64,000 nt of DNA, taken from assembly GCF_024171765.1 (NCBI RefSeq), contig NZ_JAMTCI010000001.1, positions 2,714,796 through 2,778,795 on the forward strand, given 5' to 3'. The notes under the pieces were generated by a model. That model was not told the origin of the DNA, did no database searches, and was given only the letters and a program-made list of their open reading frames with translations. The position numbers and the translations under genes are program-made. The stretch comes from Williamsia deligens. Its GTDB lineage: Bacteria; Actinomycetota; Actinomycetes; Mycobacteriales; Mycobacteriaceae. Positions 57,358 through 64,000 of the stretch are shown here, in pieces; position 1 is the stretch's first letter; each line of letters opens with the position of its first letter.

Positions 57358-58824
57358 GTGGTGACACGACTGTCGACGCAGGACGCGCTGTTCTACTACC
57401 TCGACGAGCAGAGCGCGACGTCGCATCTGGGGTCGCTGCTCATCCTCGATCGTGGCGCCGACGAGCTCCAATACGACCGGTTGCTGGCCACGGTGGAGAG
57501 TCGGCTGGGTGCTGTGCCGCGGTACCGCCAGCGGATCCGTGAGGTCGGTCTCGGTATCGGCCGCCCGGTCTGGGTGGACGACACCGGCTTCGACATCACC
57601 TATCACGTCCGTCGGTCCGCCCTGCCCAGCCCCGGAGCCGACGACCAACTCCACGATCTCGTCGCACGCCTGATGTCGCGCCCGCTCGACCGGTCGCGCC
57701 CGCTGTGGGAGATGTACCTCGTCGAGGGTCTCGCAGAGAACCGGATGGCCGTGCTGACGAAGACCCACCAGGCACTGGTCGACGGCCACGACGCCGTCGA
57801 GATCAACCAGGTCCTCGTCGACGCCCACCCCCAGGCCCCGGACGCCCCGCAGGACATCTGGCTGCCGGCGCCCGAACCGTCGGATGCCTCCCTCGTCGTC
57901 GGCGCCCTCACCGACGTCGCCTCCCGACCCTGGGAACTCGTCGGGGCCGTGCGGGTCCTGTCGGCACCCGTCGCCGGTATCGGGTCGGCGGTGTCGGGGT
58001 CGCTGCGGCGTGCCGGGTCGATGCTGCGGTTCGCCACCGACGGTGCCCCCGACAGCCCCCTGAACGGGCAGACCAGCGGACGGCGACGGTTCACCGTGTC
58101 CTCCGCCGACGCCCGCGACTGCGCGCGGATCGCGCGCCGGCACGACTGTTCGATGACCGACGTCGTGTTGGCCGCGATCGCGGGCGCCCTGCGTCGGTGG
58201 TTGCTCTCCCGCGACGCCGTCGTCGACTCCTCGGCGACGGTCCGCGCCCTCGTCCCGCTCGGCGCCTACAACGGCACCGGCGACGCCGGTCACGGCGACC
58301 GCGGCCGCGCCGACGGCCGGCGCGACGAGGGGTGGGACCAGATCGACGAATCGGAGTGGACGGCGGCCGGGGTCCGCGGGTTCGTCACCGACCTGCCCGT
58401 CGGCGAACCGAACGCCGCGGTGCGGCTGTCCCAGGTCGCCCATCTCACCGGCCGTCATTCGACGTCGGGGCGCCGCGTCGCGATGGCCGCGCGGTCGTGG
58501 CTCCCGGAGATCGGGCCCGCGACCTTCCACGCGATGACGTCGCGGGCAGCGGCGACGGTGTCCGGACGGTCCTTCAACCTCCCGATCAGCATCGCGGGTG
58601 GGGGATCGGCCCCGCAGTACCTCGCCGGCAACAGGATCGTCGCCGCCTACCCCGTCCCGGCCCTGGTGCCGCAGCGGGCACTCGCGATCGGGTTGAATCA
58701 CTACAACGGTCGGATCTTCGTGGCGTTCAACGCCGACCGGGACATCATGTGGGACCTGGCGTCGATGCCGGAGTACTTCGCCGAGGCCGTGGGCGAACTC
58801 GCCGCGCGGACGTCGATCCCCTGA
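57358..58824 (+). CDS. WS/DGAT-family acyltransferase with altered HHxxxDG motif
   Basis: GTG 57358 gives 488 residues; the opening VVTRLSTQDALFYYLDEQ matches the family. PVWVDDTGFDITYHVRRSAL and PLDRSRPLWEMYLVEGL are typical WS/DGAT segments, as is RSFNLPISIAGG near the C-terminus. The active-site motif reads THQALVDG: residues 137-143 are H-Q-A-L-V-D-G, so the second, catalytic His of HHxxxDG is Gln. Family members esterify diacylglycerol or alcohols with acyl-CoA (triacylglycerol, wax esters). I recall similar variants in some mycobacterial paralogues but cannot confirm it. Activity is uncertain. Confidence 0.85.
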   Translation: MVTRLSTQDALFYYLDEQSATSHLGSLLILDRGADELQYDRLLATVESRLGAVPRYRQRIREVGLGIGRPVWVDDTGFDITYHVRRSALPSPGADDQLHDLVARLMSRPLDRSRPLWEMYLVEGLAENRMAVLTKTHQALVDGHDAVEINQVLVDAHPQAPDAPQDIWLPAPEPSDASLVVGALTDVASRPWELVGAVRVLSAPVAGIGSAVSGSLRRAGSMLRFATDGAPDSPLNGQTSGRRRFTVSSADARDCARIARRHDCSMTDVVLAAIAGALRRWLLSRDAVVDSSATVRALVPLGAYNGTGDAGHGDRGRADGRRDEGWDQIDESEWTAAGVRGFVTDLPVGEPNAAVRLSQVAHLTGRHSTSGRRVAMAARSWLPEIGPATFHAMTSRAAATVSGRSFNLPISIAGGGSAPQYLAGNRIVAAYPVPALVPQRALAIGLNHYNGRIFVAFNADRDIMWDLASMPEYFAEAVGELAARTSIP

Positions 58825-58843
58825 CGCGCAGGAGGCTGCACCG

Positions 58844-59386
58844 GTGAGGGTCTACATCCCCGCGACGTTGACGATGGTCGCCGACCTCACGACCTCCGGG
58901 ACGTTCGAGTCGGTGGGCGGGACGGCGTTCGCCCTGACCCCGGCGTTGCGGGAGTCCTACACCTCCGGCGACGACGAGGAACTCGCCGAGGCCGCGATGC
59001 GGGAGGCGGCACGCGCGTCCCTGCGCCTGCTGTCGGCCGAGGCGGACGCGCCCCCGCGCACCGCCGCCGACGACGACACCGACGGCGACCGCGCCCCGAT
59101 GCCCCCGCGCCGCGTGGTGGTCGCCGCCGACGTGGAGCCGGTGACACTCCGACCGGACCTGGACACGGCCGTGGTCAAGATCCCGCCGTCGGTGCCGCGG
59201 TCGGCGATCGCCTCGGTCCACGTGGACGTGTCCGAGGCGGAGGCGGCGGTCGTGGCGGCGATGTCGGCCGTCGACGCGGCCGATCTCGGCGACGAGGACG
59301 CCGAACTCGCCGTCGGCGACGTCGACGACCACGACCTCGCCTGGTACGCGACCCAGGAGATCCCGTTCCTCCTGGAACTGCTGTAG
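58844..59386 (+). CDS. Conserved mycolata protein (DUF6912-like)
   Basis: The 180-residue protein starts at GTG 58844, about 7 nt after AGGAGG. The opening RVYIPATLTMVADLTTSG and the segments FALTPALRESYTSGDDEEL, VVVAADVEP and LAWYATQEIPFLLELL match an actinobacterial family found beside the WS/DGAT gene in M. tuberculosis. The middle (residues 65-85) is an Asp-rich variable loop. No catalytic motif is seen; function unknown. It lies 19 bp after the WS/DGAT gene and is probably cotranscribed. Confidence 0.7.
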   Translation: MRVYIPATLTMVADLTTSGTFESVGGTAFALTPALRESYTSGDDEELAEAAMREAARASLRLLSAEADAPPRTAADDDTDGDRAPMPPRRVVVAADVEPVTLRPDLDTAVVKIPPSVPRSAIASVHVDVSEAEAAVVAAMSAVDAADLGDEDAELAVGDVDDHDLAWYATQEIPFLLELL

Positions 59387-59470
59387 TCGCACATCCGGCG
59401 AGTGTGTCGGCACCCACCGACGCCGCGATCCGCCTGTGATCTGTCCCGCGTCCGGGGCGACCCCGTAGAC

Positions 59471-59503
59471 ACCTACGGTTGCGTAACCTACGCTTTCGTA
59501 GGT
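59471..59503 (+). promoter_or_regulatory. Inverted-repeat operator before the desaturase genes
   Basis: ACCTACG (59486-59492) and CGTAGGT (59497-59503) form a perfect 7-4-7 inverted repeat. A third half-site, ACCTACGG (59471-59478), lies 15 bp upstream in direct orientation. TTGCGT (59479-59484) between them could be a -35, so a bound TetR-type repressor would cover the promoter. The regulator is not identified. Confidence 0.6.
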
Positions 59504-59530
59504 ACTGCTGCCGAGGCTCCCGGAGGACAC

Positions 59531-60838
59531 GTGGCCATCACCAACATCCCCGAATACGCGCACCTCACCGATGCCGACATCGAGGAACTGGGTCGCAAGC
59601 TCGACGCGATCCGCGCCCACATCGAGGCCTCACGCGGCGAGCGCGACGCGCGCTACCTGCGCAACACCATCCGCTTCCAGCGCGGTCTCGAGGTCGCCGG
59701 ACGGGCGATGATCGCCGGCGGTCGCAACCGCACGCTCTGGTGGGCCGGTGCGAGCGCACTGGGCGTGGCGAAGATCGTCGAGAACATGGAACTCGGCCAC
59801 AACGTGATGCACGGCCAGTGGGACTGGATGAACGACCCCGAGGTCCACTCGACCAGCTGGGAGTGGGACAACGCCGGCGCGTCCGAGTACTGGAAGCACA
59901 CCCACAACTTCGTGCACCACAAGTACACGAACGTCCTCGGCATGGACGACGACGTCGGCTACGGGACACTGCGCGTGACGCGCGACCAGCGCTGGCACCC
60001 CTTCTACCTCGGCAATGTCGTCTACATGACGCTGCTGCAGGTGCTGTTCGAGTACGCCGTCGCCATCCAGCACCTCGAGATCGGCCGTGCCGTGAAGGGC
60101 ACGATGCCGCGCGAGGAGTTCCGGTCCCGCGGCAAGGTCGTCGCGAACAAGATCGGCCGGCAGGTCCTCAAGGACTACGTCCTGCACCCCGCCCTCGCCG
60201 GGGGTCTCACCCGCTCACGCTCGGGAGCCCGCAAGGCGCTCACCGCCACCGTCATGGCCAACGTCATCCGCAACGTGTGGAGCAACGCGATCATCTTCTG
60301 CGGTCACTTCCCGGACGGCGCGGAGAAGTTCACCAAGCAGGACGTCGACTCCGAGACCCGCGGCGAGTGGTACCTGCGCCAGATGCTGGGCAGCGCGAAC
60401 TTCGAGTGCGGCCCCGTGCTGGCGTTCATGAGCGGCAACCTGTCGTTCCAGATCGAGCACCACATCTTCCCCGACCTGCCCAGCAACCGCCTCCGGGAGA
60501 TCTCGCTGCAGGTCCGGGCACTGTGCGACGAGTACGATCTGCCGTACACGACGGGGTCGTTCCCGCTGCAGTACGCGAAGGCCTGGCGCACCATCGCCAA
60601 GCTGTCGTTGCCGGACAAGTACCTGCGCGACACCCGGGACGACGCGCCGGAGACGGCGTCGGAGAAGCGATTCGCCGACCTGTCGTGGGACGACGATCCC
60701 GCCGCGATCGATCCGGGCACCGGCCGCCGACGCGGTCTGGCCTCGGCCATCGCAGCGCTGCGGGCGCGTCGTCGGGACAAGCGGGCGGGGATCGTGACCA
60801 TCGGTCGCCGCGCCGAGCAGGAGCGGTCCGCGGCCTGA
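59531..60838 (+). CDS. desA3: DesA3-like membrane fatty acyl-CoA desaturase
   Basis: GTG 59531 behind GGAGG gives 435 residues. Three His boxes of membrane di-iron desaturases are present: HNVMH (H90, H94), HNFVHH (H125, H129, H130) and IEHH near residue 315. Hydrophobic spans lie around 70-85, 160-185 and 225-245. The sequence follows M. tuberculosis DesA3 closely (FVHHKYTNVLGMDDDVGYG, LPYTTGSF). DesA3 is a stearoyl-CoA delta-9 desaturase making oleate. The electron-donor reductase that adjoins desA3 in M. tuberculosis is not here. Confidence 0.92.
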   Translation: MAITNIPEYAHLTDADIEELGRKLDAIRAHIEASRGERDARYLRNTIRFQRGLEVAGRAMIAGGRNRTLWWAGASALGVAKIVENMELGHNVMHGQWDWMNDPEVHSTSWEWDNAGASEYWKHTHNFVHHKYTNVLGMDDDVGYGTLRVTRDQRWHPFYLGNVVYMTLLQVLFEYAVAIQHLEIGRAVKGTMPREEFRSRGKVVANKIGRQVLKDYVLHPALAGGLTRSRSGARKALTATVMANVIRNVWSNAIIFCGHFPDGAEKFTKQDVDSETRGEWYLRQMLGSANFECGPVLAFMSGNLSFQIEHHIFPDLPSNRLREISLQVRALCDEYDLPYTTGSFPLQYAKAWRTIAKLSLPDKYLRDTRDDAPETASEKRFADLSWDDDPAAIDPGTGRRRGLASAIAALRARRRDKRAGIVTIGRRAEQERSAA

Positions 60839-60852
60839 CGGCCGTCAGGCCG
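60831..60852. repeat. 22-bp perfect palindrome between the desaturase genes
   Basis: CGGCCTGACGG (60831-60841) is followed directly by its reverse complement (60842-60852). The palindrome includes the first desaturase stop codon. As RNA it could form a 9-bp hairpin, acting as attenuator or processing site between the two genes; as DNA it could be an operator. Confidence 0.7.
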
Positions 60853-60892
60853 GTCCCACCACACATCGATCGTCCGAGAGGGCTGGTTTCCC

Positions 60893-62125
60893 ATGGCCAT
60901 CACCGACATCAACACCTACGCACACCTCAGCGAGGCAGACGTCGCCGCGCTCGGGCGGGAGCTCGACGCACTCCGGCGCGAGGTCGAGGCCGATCGCGGC
61001 GCGCGGGATGCGAAGTACCTGCGACGCACGATCACGGCACAGCGCGTCCTCGAGGCCGCGGGTCGGCTGGTGCTGTGGAACAACCGCTCCCGGACCGAGT
61101 GGCTCGCCGGTACGGCACTGCTGTCGGTGGCGAAGATCATCGAGAACATGGAGCTCGGCCACAACGTCATGCACGGCCAGTGGGACTGGATGAACGACCC
61201 CGAGGTCCACTCCTCGTCGTGGGAGTGGGACATGGTCTGCGCAGCCCCGCACTGGAAGCACTCGCACAACGTGGTCCACCACAAGTACACGAACGTGTGG
61301 GGCATGGACGAGGACCTCGGCTACAAGGTCATGCGCGTGACCCGCGACGAACCGTGGCAGCCCAAGCACCTCGGCGGTCCGTTCATCAACATCTTCCTGG
61401 CCGCGACCTTCGAGTGGGGCATCGCCCTGCACGACCTCGACCTCAAGGAGGTCGTCACCGGCAAGAAGCCCTGGGCCGAGTCCCGGGAGGAGGTGCTGAC
61501 GTTCCTGCGCAAGGTCCGTCGGCAGATGGTCAAGGACTACGTCCTGTTCCCCGCGCTGTCGGGGCGTCGCGCGCCGCGGACCGTCGGTGCGAACCTCACC
61601 GCCAACCTCGTCCGCAACCTGTGGGCCTACGTCGTCATCTTCTGCGGACACTTCCCGGACGGGGCCGAGAAGTTCACGGTCGAGTCCCTCGACGACGAGA
61701 CCCCCGGTCAGTGGTACCTGCGTCAGATGCTGGGGACGGCCAACTTCCGCGCCGGGCCGGCGATGGCGTTCATGAGCGGGAACCTCTGCTACCAGATCGA
61801 GCACCACCTGTTCCCGGACCTGCCGAGCAACCGGTACGCCGAGATCGGTGAGCGCGTGCGGCAGCTCTGCGACGAGTACGACCTGCCGTACACCACCGGC
61901 TCGCTCGTCGGGCAGTACGGACAGACCCTGCGGACGATCTGGAAGCTGTCGCTGCCGGATCGTTTCCTGCGCGCCACCGCCGACGACGCACCCGAGACCG
62001 CGTCCGAACGCCGCTGGGCGTCGATGCCCGAGGGCACGTCCGACGACCCGTCGCGCCGCACCCGCCGCATCCAGAGCGGGTTGAGGAGCGCGATCGCCCG
62101 TCGGCGTCAGCGCGTGGCGGCCTAG
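60893..62125 (+). CDS. Second DesA3-like fatty acyl-CoA desaturase
   Basis: The 410-residue protein (ATG 60893) is a tandem paralogue of the previous gene. It has the same His boxes: HNVMH (about 90-94), HNVVHH (about 125-130) and IEHH. It differs in the middle region after residue 160 and in a shorter C-terminus. The opening MAITDINTYAHLSEADVAAL closely matches DesA3. Tandem copies may differ in chain-length or position specificity. The two genes are 54 bp apart and share a promoter. Its stop codon lies in CTAG, shared with the convergent hydrolase gene. Confidence 0.9.
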   Translation: MAITDINTYAHLSEADVAALGRELDALRREVEADRGARDAKYLRRTITAQRVLEAAGRLVLWNNRSRTEWLAGTALLSVAKIIENMELGHNVMHGQWDWMNDPEVHSSSWEWDMVCAAPHWKHSHNVVHHKYTNVWGMDEDLGYKVMRVTRDEPWQPKHLGGPFINIFLAATFEWGIALHDLDLKEVVTGKKPWAESREEVLTFLRKVRRQMVKDYVLFPALSGRRAPRTVGANLTANLVRNLWAYVVIFCGHFPDGAEKFTVESLDDETPGQWYLRQMLGTANFRAGPAMAFMSGNLCYQIEHHLFPDLPSNRYAEIGERVRQLCDEYDLPYTTGSLVGQYGQTLRTIWKLSLPDRFLRATADDAPETASERRWASMPEGTSDDPSRRTRRIQSGLRSAIARRRQRVAA

Positions 62126-62146
62126 GTCCCGCTCTCCTCACCGGTC
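62122..62146. repeat. 25-bp direct repeat, copy 1
   Basis: The 25 bp beginning CTAGGTCCCGCTCTCC are identical to 63086-63110. This copy contains the overlapping stop codons of the second desaturase and the hydrolase, and encodes the hydrolase C-terminal TGEESGT. Confidence 0.95.
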
Positions 62147-62880
62147 CCGATCAGGTGGCGGGTGAAGAACCTCGCGACCTCCTCGCCGGCCCAGGGCGGG
62201 ACGCCGGTGTGACCGCCCATGTTGGCGGCCAGCGTCTTCTGCGCTGATCCGAGAGCGTCGAACAGGTCGAGCGCCCTCTGGCGGTCGTGGCCCGCATCGT
62301 CCCACTGGAGCAGGACGTGCATCGGGATCGTCACCGAGCGGGCCTCCTCGACGATCGACGTGGGGACGACGCTGCCGGCGAACAGGCCGGCCGCGCGGAC
62401 CCGGTTGTCGACGCGCGCCATCCGGACGCCGATCGACACGACCCCGCCGGAGATCCCCACCGGCCCGCGCAGTTCGGGGAGTTCGAGCAGCGCGTCGAGT
62501 GTCGCCTGCCACTCGGGGACCGCGCGGTCGACCAGCGGCAGTATCAAGCGCTCGATGAGCGCGTCGCCCGGCGTCTCGCCCGCACCGATCGTCCTGCGAA
62601 CCTCGGCGCGGGCGTCGTCGAGATCCGCGATCCGCGGCCGCACACCGCTACCGGGGAGTTCGACGGTCGCAGTGGCGAACCCGCCCAGTGCGAGCGCCCT
62701 GACGCGCGGGAGGAGCCGCGGATACATCTGCTCGAGCCCGCCCTGCTGGCCGAGCAGGATCAGCGGGGCGGGTGCCGTGATCGCAGAGGGCGGTGTCCAG
62801 AGGATCCCGGGGGTCTCGCGGAGGGTGAAGCGACTCTCGACGAGCTGGTCGTCGTGGCGGAATTCGTCGGTGATGATCAT
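62122..62880 (-). CDS. Alpha/beta hydrolase family protein
   Basis: The 252-residue protein starts at ATG 62880 behind GAGAGG. It has an oxyanion-type LLGQQGGLEQMYP, a nucleophile elbow GISGGVVSIGV (Ser), and late Asp (QWDDAGHDRQ) and His (NMGGHTGVPPW) candidates, as in the dienelactone-hydrolase-like group. The substrate is unknown. Its last codons are identical in DNA to the end of rsgA, so its 3' end appears borrowed or duplicated. It lies between desA3-like genes and rsgA, which are neighbours in M. tuberculosis. Confidence 0.78.
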   Translation of the reverse strand: MIITDEFRHDDQLVESRFTLRETPGILWTPPSAITAPAPLILLGQQGGLEQMYPRLLPRVRALALGGFATATVELPGSGVRPRIADLDDARAEVRRTIGAGETPGDALIERLILPLVDRAVPEWQATLDALLELPELRGPVGISGGVVSIGVRMARVDNRVRAAGLFAGSVVPTSIVEEARSVTIPMHVLLQWDDAGHDRQRALDLFDALGSAQKTLAANMGGHTGVPPWAGEEVARFFTRHLIGTGEESGT

Positions 62881-63085
62881 GGTCGTGCCTCTCGGGGTGC
62901 CGTGTGATCGGCGCTCCCGGGCGACCTACCGCCCGACCGTGACCTCGCTGAGGAGCACCCAGGTGTTGTGGCTCACGGGTACCACGTCCTCAGTTCGTGC
63001 ACGGACCCGCCGAGGCTAGCAGCGCAGTCGGACGCAGACGCCTGTTCGACGGCCCCCACGTGGGCCGGGACGCCGTCGACAGCGG

Positions 63086-63110
63086 CTAGGTCCCGCTCTC
63101 CTCACCGGTC
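63086..63110. repeat. 25-bp direct repeat, copy 2
   Basis: Identical to 62122-62146. It encodes the last residues of RsgA (ETGEESGT with stop). The two copies are 964 bp apart, start to start, and bracket the hydrolase gene and its upstream region. Confidence 0.95.
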
Positions 63111-64000
63111 TCCGCACGACCCGATTCGGTCGGTGCCGAGCGGCCGGTGTCGCTCGTGACGGCCAGCAGCAGGTGTCGCACCGCGTCGGCGCGGCGCGCG
63201 GCCTCACCGGTCAGCTGATCCAGCGCGCACTCGGGATCCGAGGGCGGTCCGAGATGGCGACACCCCCGCGGGCAGTCGGTGACGACCTCGGCCAGATCGG
63301 CGAAGGCGCGGACGACGTCGTCGGGGGAGACGTGCGCGAGCCCGAACGAGCGGATGCCGGGGGTGTCGATCACCCACCCGCCGCCGGGCAGCCGCAACGC
63401 CACCGACTGCGTGGAGGTGTGGCGTCCCTTGCCGACGCCGGAGACCACCCCGGTGGCGCGGTGAGCGTCGGGCACCAGCCTGTTCACCAGGGTCGACTTG
63501 CCGACGCCGGAGTGTCCGATGAGGCATGTCGTCGTGCCGACGAGCATGTCGGCGACGACGTCGGTCGGGTCGTCCTGGCCGGCGAGCACGATCGGCAGGT
63601 CGAGGTCGGCGAACGACGCGGTGAACTCGGCGGGGTCGGCGAGGTCGGACTTCGTGAGGCAGAGGATGGGTCGGGGACCGCCGGCGTACGCGGCCACCAG
63701 CGCTCGCTCGACGAAACCCGTCCGCGGCGGGGGATCGGCCAGGGCGGTGACTATCAGGAGTTGCTCGGCGTTGGCCACGACGATCCGCTCGAAGGGATCG
63801 GTGTCGTCGGCGGTGCGCCGCAGCACCGTGGACCTGTCGGCGACGCGGACGATCCGTGCCAGCGAGCCCTCGTCGCCGCTGAGGTCGCCGACCACCGACA
63901 CGTGATCGCCCACGACGACCGGGGTGCGACCGAGCTCGCGGGCCCGCATGCACACGACCTCGCGCGCGTCGGGGGTGTCGAGCACGCAGCCCCATCGGCC
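63086..64000 (-). CDS. rsgA: Ribosome small-subunit GTPase RsgA, 5' end outside window
   Basis: The frame is open to position 64000, and the residues before the internal GTG at 63985 (GRWGC) match the mycobacterial RsgA N-terminal domain. The true start therefore lies beyond the window. An OB-fold (MRARELGRTPVVVGDHVSVV) precedes the circularly permuted GTPase: G4 TKSD, G1 GHSGVGKST, G3 DTPG. A Cys-His zinc region (CPRGCRHLGPPSDPEC) follows. RsgA tests late 30S assembly. The C-terminal 30 residues (SGRAETGEESGT) are unusual and carry the repeat. Confidence 0.93.
   Translation of the reverse strand, partial: GRWGCVLDTPDAREVVCMRARELGRTPVVVGDHVSVVGDLSGDEGSLARIVRVADRSTVLRRTADDTDPFERIVVANAEQLLIVTALADPPPRTGFVERALVAAYAGGPRPILCLTKSDLADPAEFTASFADLDLPIVLAGQDDPTDVVADMLVGTTTCLIGHSGVGKSTLVNRLVPDAHRATGVVSGVGKGRHTSTQSVALRLPGGGWVIDTPGIRSFGLAHVSPDDVVRAFADLAEVVTDCPRGCRHLGPPSDPECALDQLTGEAARRADAVRHLLLAVTSDTGRSAPTESGRAETGEESGT

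Noticed and set aside
53803-58701. A 1632-codon open frame on the minus strand opposite secA to the WS/DGAT gene
   Set aside because: It is antisense to several well-supported genes (SecA, Rv3235-like, WS/DGAT), low in sequence complexity, and shows no domain. Long antisense frames are expected at this GC content.
62122-63110. A classical transposon bracketed by the 25-bp repeat
   Set aside because: There is no transposase, no terminal inverted repeats, and 25 bp is longer than usual target duplications; kept only as a repeat-bracketed segment.

Overview
This 64 kb window is very GC-rich actinobacterial chromosome. Gene content and order point to a mycolic-acid bacterium (order Mycobacteriales). 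The tract ahcY / tmk / mtrA-mtrB-lpqB / comF-like / hpf / secA / Rv3235-like / WS-DGAT / desA3-like / rsgA follows Mycobacterium tuberculosis order. So do the spc operon (rplN to map), ugpAEBC and infA-rpmJ-rpsM-rpsK-rpsD-rpoA-rplQ-truA. The DUF222/HNH (13E12-type) gene and the tandem desaturases would suit Gordonia or Williamsia, but the genus is only an inference. No rRNA, tRNA, CRISPR array or complete insertion sequence was recognised.

Layout. 1-9759: a cell-surface polysaccharide locus on the minus strand (Wzz-like protein, secreted glycoside hydrolase, two GT4 glycosyltransferases, Wzx-like flippase, O-antigen-ligase-like protein). It is split by two plus-strand genes, a RibD/DHFR-fold protein and a DUF222/HNH gene with a candidate SOS-type promoter. 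9886-13375: a hemin/iron ABC transporter (hmuTUV type) behind an MTB12-like lipoprotein and a candidate IdeR/DtxR box. 13511-15237: a small secreted protein and a TerD-AIM24 fusion. 15291-24212: the spc ribosomal operon to map, interrupted between rpsN and rpsH by a DUF4262 gene and an EthD-like gene. 24291-28493: ugpAEBC. 28561-31014: RibD-like protein, dtd, an unknown gene and an F420-type oxidoreductase. 31032-35959: infA to truA. 35964-43991: TM2 protein, alpha/beta hydrolase, DedA protein, EspI-like ATPase with a repetitive proline-rich N-terminus, cation-diffusion transporter, APC permease and TetR regulator. 44093-47582: ahcY, a MerR/SDR pair, and tmk in inverted orientation. 47637-56631: mtrAB-lpqB, comF-like gene, hpf and secA. 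56716-64000: Rv3235-like protein, WS/DGAT, DUF6912-like protein, two tandem DesA3-like desaturases, a hydrolase, and rsgA running off the end.

How parts work together. The translation loci look independently promoted. Upstream of rplN, rpsH and infA there are similar promoters, with the motif GCG(G/C)T starting at the same distance after the -10 element. GC-rich hairpins separate rpsN, rplO/secY, rpmJ/rpsM and rpsD/rpoA from their downstream partners. MtrAB-LpqB (envelope stress and division), SecA/SecY (export), the polysaccharide locus and the lipid genes (WS/DGAT, desaturases) make this an envelope-rich region.

The least ordinary features are as follows. A 25-bp direct repeat gives the hydrolase gene and rsgA the same 3' end. 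The WS/DGAT has Gln in place of the second His of HHxxxDG. An EspI-like ATPase sits without any ESX genes. Two non-ribosomal genes interrupt the spc operon. Several well-formed candidate operators (SOS, IdeR, MerR, and an inverted repeat before desA3) are visible by eye. All start sites and functions were read from the sequence without database searches.
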